Shown piece by piece: positions 8,612 through 16,138 of a DNA stretch of 50,830 nucleotides (its first letter is position 1; every line of letters begins with the position of its first letter). The notes below the pieces were generated by a model. The model was not told the DNA's origin and searched no databases. It saw only the letters and a program-made list of their open reading frames with translations. The stretch comes from an uncultured Pelagibacteraceae bacterium (lineage in GTDB: Bacteria > Pseudomonadota > Alphaproteobacteria > Pelagibacterales > Pelagibacteraceae): NCBI GenBank assembly GCA_905620505.1, contig CAJQTN010000037.1:1-50830 (forward strand), given 5' to 3'. The position numbers and the translations under genes are program-made.

Positions 8612-8645
8612 AAAAAAAAGCCCCCTGATTACTAGGGGGCTTTTA
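8612..8645 (-). terminator. Intrinsic terminator / attenuator between the binding-protein gene and livH
   Basis: On the minus strand a 10-bp stem (arms 8616-8625 and 8635-8644, GC core GCCCCC/GGGGGC) closes a 9-base loop and is followed by a run of eight T residues. It lies 14 bases after the stop of the solute-binding protein gene and just before livH on the same strand. This is the classic position for partial termination that keeps the binding protein more abundant than the membrane subunits. The plus-strand T run is shorter (four), so the minus orientation is the likely one. Confidence 0.9.
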
Positions 8646-8658
8646 GAATTAACTGTTA

Positions 8659-9903
8659 TTATCTTTTAGACCAAGATGGTGTTGGGTGTACTAACGCTGC
8701 AGAAGCCCATTTTGTTGGAGCTACAACTTTATTTTCACACTTAGAACCGTCCGAGTTACAGATAACTTGGAACAATACCATTGGCTTAGAAACGTTCTGT
8801 CCACCTTTAGCAAATTTTATATTTCCATAAAATGTTTGCATATCAGTTTTAGCTAACGCATTTCTAACTTTTTTAGTATTGAAATCATTCGCTCTTTCAA
8901 ATGCATCTTTATAAACTAATAAAGCTGCTGATGATTCTGCTGCTTGGTATGGCGGTGCATATCCAAAAGCTTTTTTAAAGTCAGCATCATAAGTCATACC
9001 ATCTTTGAAGAAAGCATCTGTGTAAGATAACGTTTTATGCCACTGAGAAGCACAAAGTGCGTATTCAGCTTTTTTACCATGTTGCTTACTTAATTTAGCA
9101 GCATCACAGTGTGTCATAGCCAACATAGGAACATCAACTTTCATTTCAGCAATTTGTTTAACTGCTGTTAAAGCACCTTTAGTATGACCAGATACTACTA
9201 GTACATCAGGTTTTACTGCTTTAACTTTAGCTAAAGTTGCTGCCATGTCGTTAAGTTCTTTTGGCAGTTTGTCATCAATAACGATTTTTGATTTAGTTCT
9301 TTTTGCAGCATCTAAAATACCTAATCTCACGTCTTGAGAAAATGCATCTTGTTCAAATGCCATAGCAATATTAACTGGTTTTCCACCATTTTTTTCAACG
9401 GCTAAATCAACAGCTACATCTAAATATAAGTTTGCTGGTGCAAGCACTGCAAATAGATATTTATACCCTTTAGTAAATAATGATCTTGATGCGCCATTAG
9501 CTTCTACCATAGGTATTTTATATTTTTCTGTAACAGGTGCCATAGCTTTTGTTAGACCAGAACTGTATGGTCCTAACATGTACTGAACACCGTCTTGTTT
9601 GATTAATCTCTCAGCTAGCTGAGCAGCTCTTCCAGAGTTTGACTCATCATCGTAATAAACGATTTTAAACTTGTAGTCTTTTCCTTTAACTTTAACTCCA
9701 CCCATGCTGTTAATTCTCTCTACTGCTAAGTTATAGCCGTTTTGAGTGTGAACACCATTTGAAGAATATTTACCTGTTAAAGATATAGCAGCACCTAAAA
9801 CAATAGTATCACCTTCAACTTTTGCGAATGAGCTTGAAGTATTTGCTACTGTTAAAATTAATGCCGACAGAAAAGTAATAAATATTTTTTTTAAATTATT
9901 CAT
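8659..9903 (-). CDS. livK: Branched-chain amino acid-type ABC transporter substrate-binding protein
   Basis: A 414-residue periplasmic protein with a signal peptide of about 27 residues (cut near SSFAKVEG). The mature part is a Peripla_BP_6/LivJK-type bilobed receptor. It has IVLGAAISLTGKYSSNGVHT, YDDESNSGRAAQLAERLI, and GPYSSGLTKAMAPV as ligand-site loops. A strong Shine-Dalgarno (AAAGGGGA) lies about 9 bases before the ATG. It is the first gene of the importer run, followed by a terminator, as expected for the most abundant component. The family binds amino acids, amides, urea or aromatic acids; ligand specificity cannot be assigned. Confidence 0.9.
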   Translation of the reverse strand: MNNLKKIFITFLSALILTVANTSSSFAKVEGDTIVLGAAISLTGKYSSNGVHTQNGYNLAVERINSMGGVKVKGKDYKFKIVYYDDESNSGRAAQLAERLIKQDGVQYMLGPYSSGLTKAMAPVTEKYKIPMVEANGASRSLFTKGYKYLFAVLAPANLYLDVAVDLAVEKNGGKPVNIAMAFEQDAFSQDVRLGILDAAKRTKSKIVIDDKLPKELNDMAATLAKVKAVKPDVLVVSGHTKGALTAVKQIAEMKVDVPMLAMTHCDAAKLSKQHGKKAEYALCASQWHKTLSYTDAFFKDGMTYDADFKKAFGYAPPYQAAESSAALLVYKDAFERANDFNTKKVRNALAKTDMQTFYGNIKFAKGGQNVSKPMVLFQVICNSDGSKCENKVVAPTKWASAALVHPTPSWSKR

Positions 9904-9984
9904 ACTGTTTTCCCCTTTATTAAATTGATTAATTAATAAGTAATTTAACTTTGAAATAAATAGATAGCAATAGTTGGTCGTCTC

Positions 9985-10599
9985 TTAATAGCTTTGATTA
10001 ACAGCGATAAATAAAGCGATGAAGATTAAAACACACGCAGAAATTGTATTAAGAAGTTTTGGTTTATTTTTTAAATAATTTGATATTTTTTCAGCAGCTA
10101 AACCATAAATCATCAAAGTAGAAAAATCCAAAACTACATATGTCGTTATTAAGATTAAAAACTGTATGTAATAGTTGCTGTTAAAATCAATGAAAGAAAT
10201 AAAAATTGTAGTAAAAAATACTATTGCTTTAGGGCTTAATCCCGCAACTAGAAAACCATCTTTATAAAATGATAATTTTGATTTTATAAAAGTGGTTTTA
10301 GACTTAATGCTTCTTATCTTAGCTGTGTAAGTGTCGTAAGCTAAATAAATAATATAAAATATACCAGCCCACTTAAGAAAATTAAGTGCTTCGGGATTGT
10401 CTTTTAGGAATGTACCAACAAAAAAAACAGCTAAGATACCTTGGCAAATATTAGCTGATATATCACCAAAAGCAGTCCAAACTGAATTTTTTAAGCCGTA
10501 ATTAATAGTATGAGAGACAATAACTACTCTTGGTGGTCCTGGTGTTATAAATAGAAAGAGGATAATTTGTAAAAATATTAGAAAATCCACTGGAAACAT
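9985..10599 (-). CDS. LysE/RhtB-family amino acid exporter
   Basis: A 204-residue protein with about six membrane helices and the N-terminal LysE-family motif FLFITPGPPRVVIVSHTINYGLKN. Most relatives have a TPGP motif at this position, which is kept. Members export amino acids such as lysine, homoserine or threonine by proton exchange through the inner membrane. The gene lies 81 bases upstream of the binding-protein gene on the same strand, and is divergent from the plus-strand gene at 10621 with a 21-base gap. Substrate unknown. Confidence 0.85.
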   Translation of the reverse strand: MFPVDFLIFLQIILFLFITPGPPRVVIVSHTINYGLKNSVWTAFGDISANICQGILAVFFVGTFLKDNPEALNFLKWAGIFYIIYLAYDTYTAKIRSIKSKTTFIKSKLSFYKDGFLVAGLSPKAIVFFTTIFISFIDFNSNYYIQFLILITTYVVLDFSTLMIYGLAAEKISNYLKNKPKLLNTISACVLIFIALFIAVNQSY

Positions 10600-10620
10600 T
10601 TATAAATTATATATTTTTAT

Positions 10621-10917
10621 ATGAAAAAAAAAAGTCTATTTCCACAAACGAAAATTAAAAACCCAGAACCTAATATTAAAGATGATAATTGGGTTATTTG
10701 GGCTGCTTGGGCTGATCGAATTACATTTGAAGAAATAAAAGAAAAAACTGGTAAATCAGAATCAGAAGTAATTAAAATTATGAGAAAGAACTTGAAGCCT
10801 GGATCATTTAGGCTTTGGCGAAAAAGAGCTCATAAGGTTAGTATTAAGCACCGAAAAAAGTTTAAAATAGATAGAAAAGAAATAAAGCAAAAAATTAATT
10901 TAAGTGATATTAACTAG
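10621..10917 (+). CDS. TIGR03643 / DUF2805-type small protein
   Basis: A 98-residue basic protein recognised by its conserved helix-turn-helix-like core. It reads WAAWADRITFEEIKEKTG, then SEVIKIMRKNLKPGSFRLWR and RAHKVSIKH. The N-terminal 20 and C-terminal 30 residues are Lys-rich extensions. The family is widespread in marine bacteria and has no experimentally known role; the fold suggests nucleic-acid binding. It is followed by grxC with a 2-base gap, so the two are likely co-transcribed. Confidence 0.85.
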   Translation: MKKKSLFPQTKIKNPEPNIKDDNWVIWAAWADRITFEEIKEKTGKSESEVIKIMRKNLKPGSFRLWRKRAHKVSIKHRKKFKIDRKEIKQKINLSDIN

Positions 10918-10919
10918 CT

Positions 10920-11177
10920 ATGAAAAAAGTAACAATATATTCTGGGGAAACTTGCCCGCATTGCGCTACCGCAAAAGCTTTGCTAAAAAGTAAAAATGCT
11001 GAGTACGAAGAAATTGATATATGGAAAGATCCAGCAAGAGCAAAAGAAATGTTACAAAGAACTAACGGTGTAAGAACTATTCCTCAAATTTTTATAGGAG
11101 ACACTTATGTTGGTGGTAACGATCAACTTCAAGCAGCTAATCGAGATGGTAAACTTGATGAATTGTTAAAAGACTAA
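10920..11177 (+). CDS. grxC: Glutaredoxin 3
   Basis: An 85-residue thioredoxin-fold protein of typical glutaredoxin length. The dithiol active site is CPHC at residues 12-15 (the family usually has CPYC), the cis-Pro segment is RTIPQIFI, and the glutathione-binding GG follows in TYVGGNDQL. It reduces disulfides and mixed glutathione disulfides in the cytoplasm with glutathione as electron donor. It sits 2 bases after the TIGR03643-type gene and overlaps the convergent small secreted-protein gene by 4 bases. Confidence 0.95.
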   Translation: MKKVTIYSGETCPHCATAKALLKSKNAEYEEIDIWKDPARAKEMLQRTNGVRTIPQIFIGDTYVGGNDQLQAANRDGKLDELLKD

Positions 11178-11455
11178 AAATTTAACCTAAACTTGATATA
11201 CACACTTTTTTTATAATTTTTACTCTTTGAATAATCTGATAAAATTTTATTACCCGCAAATGATGAAAAATTAGGTGACAAAACCCATTTATTTATTTTA
11301 ACACCTATCAATTTTTTCACATTTTTATTTATATTATTAATTTCTATTGGGATATTTCCTAAATTACTTCCAAAGGTAAATTTAAATGACGGCATCTCCG
11401 CAGATAAAAAAGATGTGCTCAGCACTGTTGCTAATAATAATAGAATCAATTTCAC
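11174..11455 (-). CDS. Small secreted protein of unknown function
   Basis: The open frame extends upstream to an ATG at 11533. A GTG at 11455 is preferred because it places a signal peptide (VKLILLLLATVLSTSFLSA) at the N-terminus, giving 93 residues. The mature part has alternating hydrophobic residues and ends in YIKFRLNF; a terminal Phe after a beta-like segment is common in outer-membrane proteins. No family is recognised. It is convergent with grxC, overlapping it by 4 bases. The start is uncertain because no clear Shine-Dalgarno is seen. Confidence 0.5.
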   Translation of the reverse strand: MKLILLLLATVLSTSFLSAEMPSFKFTFGSNLGNIPIEINNINKNVKKLIGVKINKWVLSPNFSSFAGNKILSDYSKSKNYKKSVYIKFRLNF

Positions 11456-11554
11456 TTTAAAATTATATTCTCTTGCGGTTAACTTTATACTATAATTTTT
11501 ACCCCATAATTCAAAATTGTTAAGAAATTGCAACTTTGATAAAGTGTTAAAAGA

Positions 11555-11932
11555 CTAAAGAATTATACTCAAAAGATAAATCAGATTACTAATGTAAGAT
11601 ACAAAAGTTGTTACCATTCCAAGCATTCTGAACAACCCTTTTTTCCAAACCATACTGTAAGCATGACTAATTCTTCCGATTAAAAAAAACGTACCTATAG
11701 AATAAAGGTACATCGAGTTAGTATTGTTGATTTCTAGAATTAGAAATGAAAATAAAAAAATTGTAGTAAACTCTATAAAATTACCGTGTGCTCTAGATGC
11801 TCTTTGTAAAGTTTCGTCACCTGCACCTTCTGCTACTTTTTGTTTTCTTCTTGTGGTTGCCGCGTAAATTGAAAGGACTAAATACATTAGTAAGTAAAAA
11901 AAGGTAAATAATGTAGTAATTTTAAAATCCAT
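11555..11932 (-). CDS. MAPEG-family membrane protein
   Basis: A 125-residue inner-membrane protein with four predicted helices. It carries the MAPEG signature block QRASRAHGNFIEFTTIFLF (about residues 43-61), which forms the conserved R-x-x-x-N/E glutathione-contact helix. Family members include glutathione transferases and peroxidases of membranes, but most bacterial ones are uncharacterised. Its ATG shares one base with the ccdA stop codon, so the two are translationally linked. Link to thiol chemistry (CcdA, Grx nearby) is suggestive only. Confidence 0.85.
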   Translation of the reverse strand: MDFKITTLFTFFYLLMYLVLSIYAATTRRKQKVAEGAGDETLQRASRAHGNFIEFTTIFLFSFLILEINNTNSMYLYSIGTFFLIGRISHAYSMVWKKGLFRMLGMVTTFVSYISNLIYLLSIIL

Positions 11933-12645
11933 TATCCAAAGCTAGTTAAAAAAGGAAAGGTAGTCAAAATATAATAGCTGATGACTTGAATTTGATTAGT
12001 GGTAATTAGAAAACCAGTTATCAAAAGTATTACACCACCAGTTTTTGTAATTCTTCCATAGTATTTTCCAAATCCCTTTTTTGAACTTAGAAAAACTGTC
12101 ATATAATATCCTGACAAAACAAATGGAATAGCTAAACCTAAAGAGTACATGGAAAGCAAGATGACACCATTTATAACTGTAGCTTCTGTTGCTGATAGAG
12201 CAAGAATTGACCCAAGCACTGGACCAATACAAGGGGTCCAACCAAATGCAAATGCAGCGCCTATTAAAAAAGGAAAAAAGTAACTGTCTTTATAAGATCC
12301 AGTTTCAAATCTTTTATCTTGGTTTAAGAAATTAAAATTAATAATGCCTAAAAGATTTAAGGAAAAAAGAATAATGATTAGCCCTGCAGCAATTCTTAGT
12401 TCCCTGCCAAAGAAAATTAATACATTTCCAATAAAAGATGCAGCAATACCTAGGGATATAAAGATTACTGAAAAACCAAGTGAAAAAACAATAGTTTTAA
12501 GCAAAACAACTCTTCTGTTTTTTTCAATTTCATCTAATTTTTTTCCAGTAATATAGGAAATATAGCCAGGTATAATAGGTAGTACGCATGGAGATAAAAA
12601 GCTTATTAGGCCAGCTCCTATTGCGATGAGTGATTTTATAACCAT
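11932..12645 (-). CDS. ccdA: CcdA-type cytochrome c biogenesis / thiol-disulfide transmembrane protein
   Basis: A 237-residue inner-membrane protein with about six helices and the two conserved proline-flanked cysteines of CcdA, in LSPCVLPIIPGYIS near the N-terminus and FGWTPCIGPVLG in the middle. CcdA passes electrons from cytoplasmic thioredoxin to periplasmic thiol proteins used in haem attachment to cytochrome c. The length is normal for CcdA, which lacks the periplasmic domains of DsbD. Divergent from a small membrane-protein gene 30 bases away. Confidence 0.92.
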   Translation of the reverse strand: MVIKSLIAIGAGLISFLSPCVLPIIPGYISYITGKKLDEIEKNRRVVLLKTIVFSLGFSVIFISLGIAASFIGNVLIFFGRELRIAAGLIIILFSLNLLGIINFNFLNQDKRFETGSYKDSYFFPFLIGAAFAFGWTPCIGPVLGSILALSATEATVINGVILLSMYSLGLAIPFVLSGYYMTVFLSSKKGFGKYYGRITKTGGVILLITGFLITTNQIQVISYYILTTFPFLTSFG

Positions 12646-12675
12646 AAATTAAAATGTTAAGATAGTTTCTATCAT

Positions 12676-13026
12676 ATGATTATTAAATATCTTAGCTTTG
12701 TTATAGGTCTAATATGGTCTTATTCGTTGATCAAAACACATTCGATATTTAACAAAAAAACAGCTCTTATATTTAAATTATTAATTTCTAAAGTATCTTG
12801 GTTGACTTTTATTGCTGGTTGTTATTTTGGTTACAAAAACTTCTCTATTAAAGCTACGTTAATAGGAATTGGTACTGCTGTTGTCTTAGTTCACTTAGGT
12901 TTTCACTTTTTAGGGTCTTATCTAAGAACTAAATTAGGTGAAGAAAGTCTCAATAAAATAAAGACTTTCTTTGAGTATGCTCTAATTGCTCTTATTGTCT
13001 ATTTTGTCTTTAATTGGTTTCAATAA
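12676..13026 (+). CDS. Small membrane protein, unknown
   Basis: A 116-residue protein with about four hydrophobic segments (roughly residues 3-18, 28-50, 58-78 and 99-115). It contains no motif I can assign. A conserved-looking patch, LVHLGFHFLGSYLRTKLGEE, lies between segments three and four. It reads away from ccdA across a 30-base divergent spacer, so shared regulation is possible. Genuine coding is supported by clean open frame and membrane-protein pattern, but no function is proposed. Confidence 0.6.
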   Translation: MIIKYLSFVIGLIWSYSLIKTHSIFNKKTALIFKLLISKVSWLTFIAGCYFGYKNFSIKATLIGIGTAVVLVHLGFHFLGSYLRTKLGEESLNKIKTFFEYALIALIVYFVFNWFQ

Positions 13027-13046
13027 CTAGAGTTGAATTTAATTAT

Positions 13047-13913
13047 TTATTTTTTTAAAGGTGTTTGATTAAGTACGAAAATTCCTGAAATAGTAATTAC
13101 CAAAGCACCTATAAGGGTAAAAAAATCAGGAATATCATTGTAAAATATGTAGCCTAAAATCATTGCCCAAAAAATTAAGGTGTAATGAAATGGCTGAACG
13201 ATACTTGCACGAGCTTTACTTAAAGCTATTATTTGAAGGTATATTCCTAACGAAAAAAATACGCCAATAGCCAAGAAAAAGATATACGAAGATGAATCAA
13301 TTGGTTTCCAAAAACTTGAGGCTAGAAAAGACATGGTAATAATACCAACAATTGAAGTATAAAATAAAGATACCTCAGTTGGATCGTGCTCAGAAACTTT
13401 TTTAGTAATCACCTGATATAGGCCCAGTGCAAAAGCGGCAACAAGTGGTAGTAAGGCTTTAGGATCAAAAATTGAGGAAGTTGGTCTTAGTATAATTAAA
13501 ACACCAATGAGACCTATGAAAATAGCTATCCATGTTTTGGTTGATACTCTTTCTTTTAAAATTATTGCTGACAAAGCTACTACTATCACGGGAGCTAATG
13601 AACCTACACTGTGGGCATCTGCTAAAGATAAATATTTAAAAGATAATACAAAAAATCCAGATTCAAAAACAGATAATACACTTCTAAAAATCTGCATTTT
13701 AATATTTTTAGATTTATAAAAACTAATATTTTTTTTTCTTCTCGATTCAATTAAACTCAAAAATAATACAAAAAAATACTTAATTAATAATAGTTGAAAA
13801 ACTGAATAGTATATTACTAAAGTTTTTTGAGTGGCGTCTAATAAAGAAAAAGAGAAATAAGCTAGAATAGCGAATAAAATCCCTGTGGCTTCTTTAGATT
13901 TTAATACTGCCAC
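13047..13913 (-). CDS. EamA/DMT-superfamily transporter
   Basis: A 288-residue protein with ten predicted helices arranged as two EamA repeats. The first repeat has YFSFSLLDATQK and SVGSLAPVIVVALSAIILKERVS; the second has PFHYTLIFWAMILGYIFYNDIP. The start codon is GTG at 13913. Family members export amino acids or other small metabolites from the cytoplasm. A 28-codon open frame ends 4 bases before this start. The reading direction is convergent with the small membrane-protein gene, with a 20-base gap. Substrate unknown. Confidence 0.88.
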   Translation of the reverse strand: MAVLKSKEATGILFAILAYFSFSLLDATQKTLVIYYSVFQLLLIKYFFVLFLSLIESRRKKNISFYKSKNIKMQIFRSVLSVFESGFFVLSFKYLSLADAHSVGSLAPVIVVALSAIILKERVSTKTWIAIFIGLIGVLIILRPTSSIFDPKALLPLVAAFALGLYQVITKKVSEHDPTEVSLFYTSIVGIITMSFLASSFWKPIDSSSYIFFLAIGVFFSLGIYLQIIALSKARASIVQPFHYTLIFWAMILGYIFYNDIPDFFTLIGALVITISGIFVLNQTPLKK

Positions 13914-13917
13914 TGAG

Positions 13918-14004
13918 TTAATCTACTAAATTAGTCTTTGGAAATAATAGAGACTTAGAACATTTTATTTCTTGCGTGCCTCTCTTAACAGATACTTTGA
14001 TCAT
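13918..14004 (-). CDS. Possible 28-residue small ORF upstream of the EamA gene
   Basis: An ATG-initiated frame on the minus strand fills most of the 103-base gap between the FkbM and EamA genes. It starts MIKVSVKRGTQEIKC and ends LFPKTNLVD. Its TAA lies 4 bases before the GTG start of the EamA transporter gene, the spacing expected for translational coupling. No Shine-Dalgarno is evident before it and no family is recognised. It may be a leader peptide or a chance frame. Confidence 0.3.
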   Translation of the reverse strand: MIKVSVKRGTQEIKCSKSLLFPKTNLVD

Positions 14005-14016
14005 AATTTTTCACTA

Positions 14017-14709
14017 TTACTTGGTGGCTTTATAAATATAAGAAAATTCTTTACTCCAAATAATAGAGTATTTATGCTTTAATAAAAGTTTATTTATAGG
14101 GTTTCTTTTCATGTAATCAGTATTGTGATTAAACATTTCTTCTTGATTATGAATCTCTACACAAATTAAAGTCGGCTTATATTGCTTAAAATTAATATTT
14201 TTTAAGACATTTAATTCATACCCTTCTACATCCAAATTAAAAAAATCTATTTTTTTATTTTTAAATTTAGATTGATTTAAAATATTATTTAAGGTGTCAG
14301 ATTTTATTTTTTTTTCTTGAAATCCATTCTTAAAATGTAATTTTGCCATTTTTTTGCTTAAAGTATTTAATACATGAATTTTCTTTCTAAAATACATTGT
14401 AGCAAAACCTTTCTTACTTGAAATAGCTGCGTTAATATTTAAATCAAACTTTCTAGCTTTTTTAAATAATTCTATCGATAAAGGGTTAGCGTCTATATTG
14501 ATGCCTTGCCAATTTTTTTTTTTATAAAGTAAATATGTATTGCTTCCCTCTAATGGGTGGTAAGCACCAACATCTAAATAAATTCCTTTTTTTTTATTCT
14601 TAAAAAAATTATTTATAAAGACGTCTTCACCTAACATAGAATAAGATTTTCTTGGAAAAAAAATTTTTGGTCTTAAAAAAATATAGTAAAAATAACGAAA
14701 GATATTCAT
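14017..14709 (-). CDS. FkbM-family methyltransferase
   Basis: A 230-residue SAM-dependent methyltransferase. The SAM-binding loop is GIYLDVGAYHPLEGSNTYLL, then the acidic residue in INIDANPL; the later DFFNLDVEGYELNVLKNI block is the FkbM signature. These enzymes usually O-methylate sugars or polyketides. Here the gene is isolated from other carbohydrate genes. It is noticeably richer in Lys, Asn and A/T than neighbouring msrB and cysE, resembling the surface-sugar island at the right end, so it may have been acquired. It follows msrB with a 4-base gap. Confidence 0.87.
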   Translation of the reverse strand: MNIFRYFYYIFLRPKIFFPRKSYSMLGEDVFINNFFKNKKKGIYLDVGAYHPLEGSNTYLLYKKKNWQGINIDANPLSIELFKKARKFDLNINAAISSKKGFATMYFRKKIHVLNTLSKKMAKLHFKNGFQEKKIKSDTLNNILNQSKFKNKKIDFFNLDVEGYELNVLKNINFKQYKPTLICVEIHNQEEMFNHNTDYMKRNPINKLLLKHKYSIIWSKEFSYIYKATK

Positions 14710-14713
14710 TTTT

Positions 14714-15091
14714 TTATTTTTTATTTTTAAAAACTAAACACGCTCCATTATTGCAATATCTTTTACCTGTTGGTTCTGGTCCATCTTCAAATATATGTCC
14801 GTGATGTCCTCCACACTTTTTACAATGATATTCAGATCTTGGATAGCCAATATGCATATCTTTTTTAATTTCAAAAACGCCTGGTAAAGAATCGTAGAAC
14901 GATGGCCAGCCCGATCCACTTTCATATTTAGTTTGAGATTCAAAAAGTTTTGTTCCGCATCCCACACAATGAAACGTGCCTTCTCGTTTTTCGTTGTTTA
15001 AAGGACTTGAGCCAGGAGATTCGGTTCCTTCTTGTCTTAGAATGTAATTTTGTTCTGGGGTTAAATCAGAATTCCAGTCTTTATTGCTCAT
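14714..15091 (-). CDS. msrB: Peptide-methionine (R)-S-oxide reductase
   Basis: A 125-residue MsrB of normal length. Two zinc-binding Cys pairs are visible as CVGCG and [10 protein letters not shown]. The substrate site is [10 protein letters not shown], and the catalytic Cys lies in the [13 protein letters not shown] block (the Cys of RYC). It repairs methionine-R-sulfoxide in proteins using thioredoxin. A second Cys in GACLVF replaces the more usual Ala or Ser and could act in recycling. The start overlaps the end of cysE by 11 bases, so the pair is co-translated. Confidence 0.95.
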   Translation of the reverse strand: MSNKDWNSDLTPEQNYILRQEGTESPGSSPLNNEKREGTFHCVGCGTKLFESQTKYESGSGWPSFYDSLPGVFEIKKDMHIGYPRSEYHCKKCGGHHGHIFEDGPEPTGKRYCNNGACLVFKNKK

Positions 15092-15659
15092 CTTTTACTT
15101 TTTGATCAACTCCATACGGTCTGAATTTTCCTTTGTTTCCAATTTTTATTGCCTTTGCAGGAACTCCAACCATTGTTGTATTTTCTGCAACATCATTAAC
15201 TACAACTGCGTTGGCTGCGATCCTTGCACAATTTCCAACTACAACAGGTCCAATTATTTGAGCACCAGATCCAATAACTACATCATTGCCGATTGTTGGA
15301 TGTCTTTTTTCGTTTCTCTGTAATTCAGTATCTATACTCGGAGAAATTCCACCAAGTGTTACTGCGTGGTAAATAGTTACGTTGTCTCCAATAATTGAAG
15401 TTTCACCGATTACTACACCCATGCCATGATCTATAAATAAATTTTTTCCTATTTTTGCGCCAGGATGTATTTCAATACCTGTAAAAAATCTTGAAGTTTG
15501 AGAAATAATACGAGCTATCAAATCGAATCCAGCTAAATTAAAAAAACTTGCAATTTGATGAAAAAATACAGCTTTAACGCCCGGGTAAGTTAAAATTAAG
15601 CTAATAGTTGATTTTGCTGCTGGATCTCTTGATTTTATTGAGTTTAAAAAATCTATCAT
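15081..15659 (-). CDS. cysE: Serine O-acetyltransferase
   Basis: A 192-residue acyltransferase of the short EpsC-like form. It starts with an alpha-helical part ([20 protein letters not shown]) followed by left-handed beta-helix hexapeptide repeats. The typical active-site segments are [11 protein letters not shown] and HAVTLGG, then [20 protein letters not shown]. It makes O-acetylserine from serine and acetyl-CoA, the first step of cysteine synthesis, in the cytoplasm. It is read divergently from the VOC gene with a 62-base spacer, and is followed by msrB. Confidence 0.95.
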   Translation of the reverse strand: MIDFLNSIKSRDPAAKSTISLILTYPGVKAVFFHQIASFFNLAGFDLIARIISQTSRFFTGIEIHPGAKIGKNLFIDHGMGVVIGETSIIGDNVTIYHAVTLGGISPSIDTELQRNEKRHPTIGNDVVIGSGAQIIGPVVVGNCARIAANAVVVNDVAENTTMVGVPAKAIKIGNKGKFRPYGVDQKVKDEQ

Positions 15660-15721
15660 TCTTTTATGTATATAATGACTACTTGATAAATTAAAAGATC
15701 TCTTTATAAAAACATAATATT

Positions 15722-16117
15722 ATGAGTAATCCATTCCATTTAGCTATCCCTGCAGGTGATTTAAGTATCGCAACTAAGTTTTATGAAAATATACTTGGCT
15801 GTACACTTGGAAATAGAGAAGAAGGTAAATGGGTAGATGTTGATTTTTGGGGTAATGAGTTAACGCTTCACAAAACTGAAACAAAACTTCCAAGAGAAAG
15901 ACATGACGTTGATATGGGTTCAGTTGCTATACCTCACTTCGGAGTGCATTTAGAAAAAGAAATATTTGAAAAAATTAAAGAAAGTCTAAAAACAAACAAC
16001 ATTAAATATTTAGATGAGCCTTACACAAGATTTAAAGGTCAAAAAGAAGAGCAACAAACATTTTTCATAGAAGATCCACATGGAAATGTGATGGAATTAA
16101 AAACTTTAACTAAATAA
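15722..16117 (+). CDS. VOC-family (glyoxalase/dioxygenase-like) protein
   Basis: A 131-residue single-domain protein with two beta-alpha-beta-beta-beta modules. It begins with HLAIPAGDLSIATKFYENILGC and ends with FFIEDPHGNVMELKTL, the signature of vicinal-oxygen-chelate proteins. H7, an internal H, and the C-terminal E (in MELK) are candidate metal ligands. Family functions include glyoxalase, ring-cleavage dioxygenase and resistance proteins, and none can be selected here. Followed by an ATP-grasp gene after 21 bases, on the same strand. Confidence 0.85.
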   Translation: MSNPFHLAIPAGDLSIATKFYENILGCTLGNREEGKWVDVDFWGNELTLHKTETKLPRERHDVDMGSVAIPHFGVHLEKEIFEKIKESLKTNNIKYLDEPYTRFKGQKEEQQTFFIEDPHGNVMELKTLTK

Positions 16118-16138
16118 TTCACTGTAATAGTCGCTTAA

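Noticed and set aside
3956-9903. Urea (urt) transporter as the identity of the LIV-type operon
   Set aside because: No urease genes are nearby, and the inserted hydrolase and azlCD are not expected for urt. Specificity is left open.
13914-14016. A tRNA or small RNA gene in the gap before the EamA gene
   Set aside because: No cloverleaf, CCA-adjacent acceptor stem or T-loop sequence could be found; no tRNA was seen elsewhere either.
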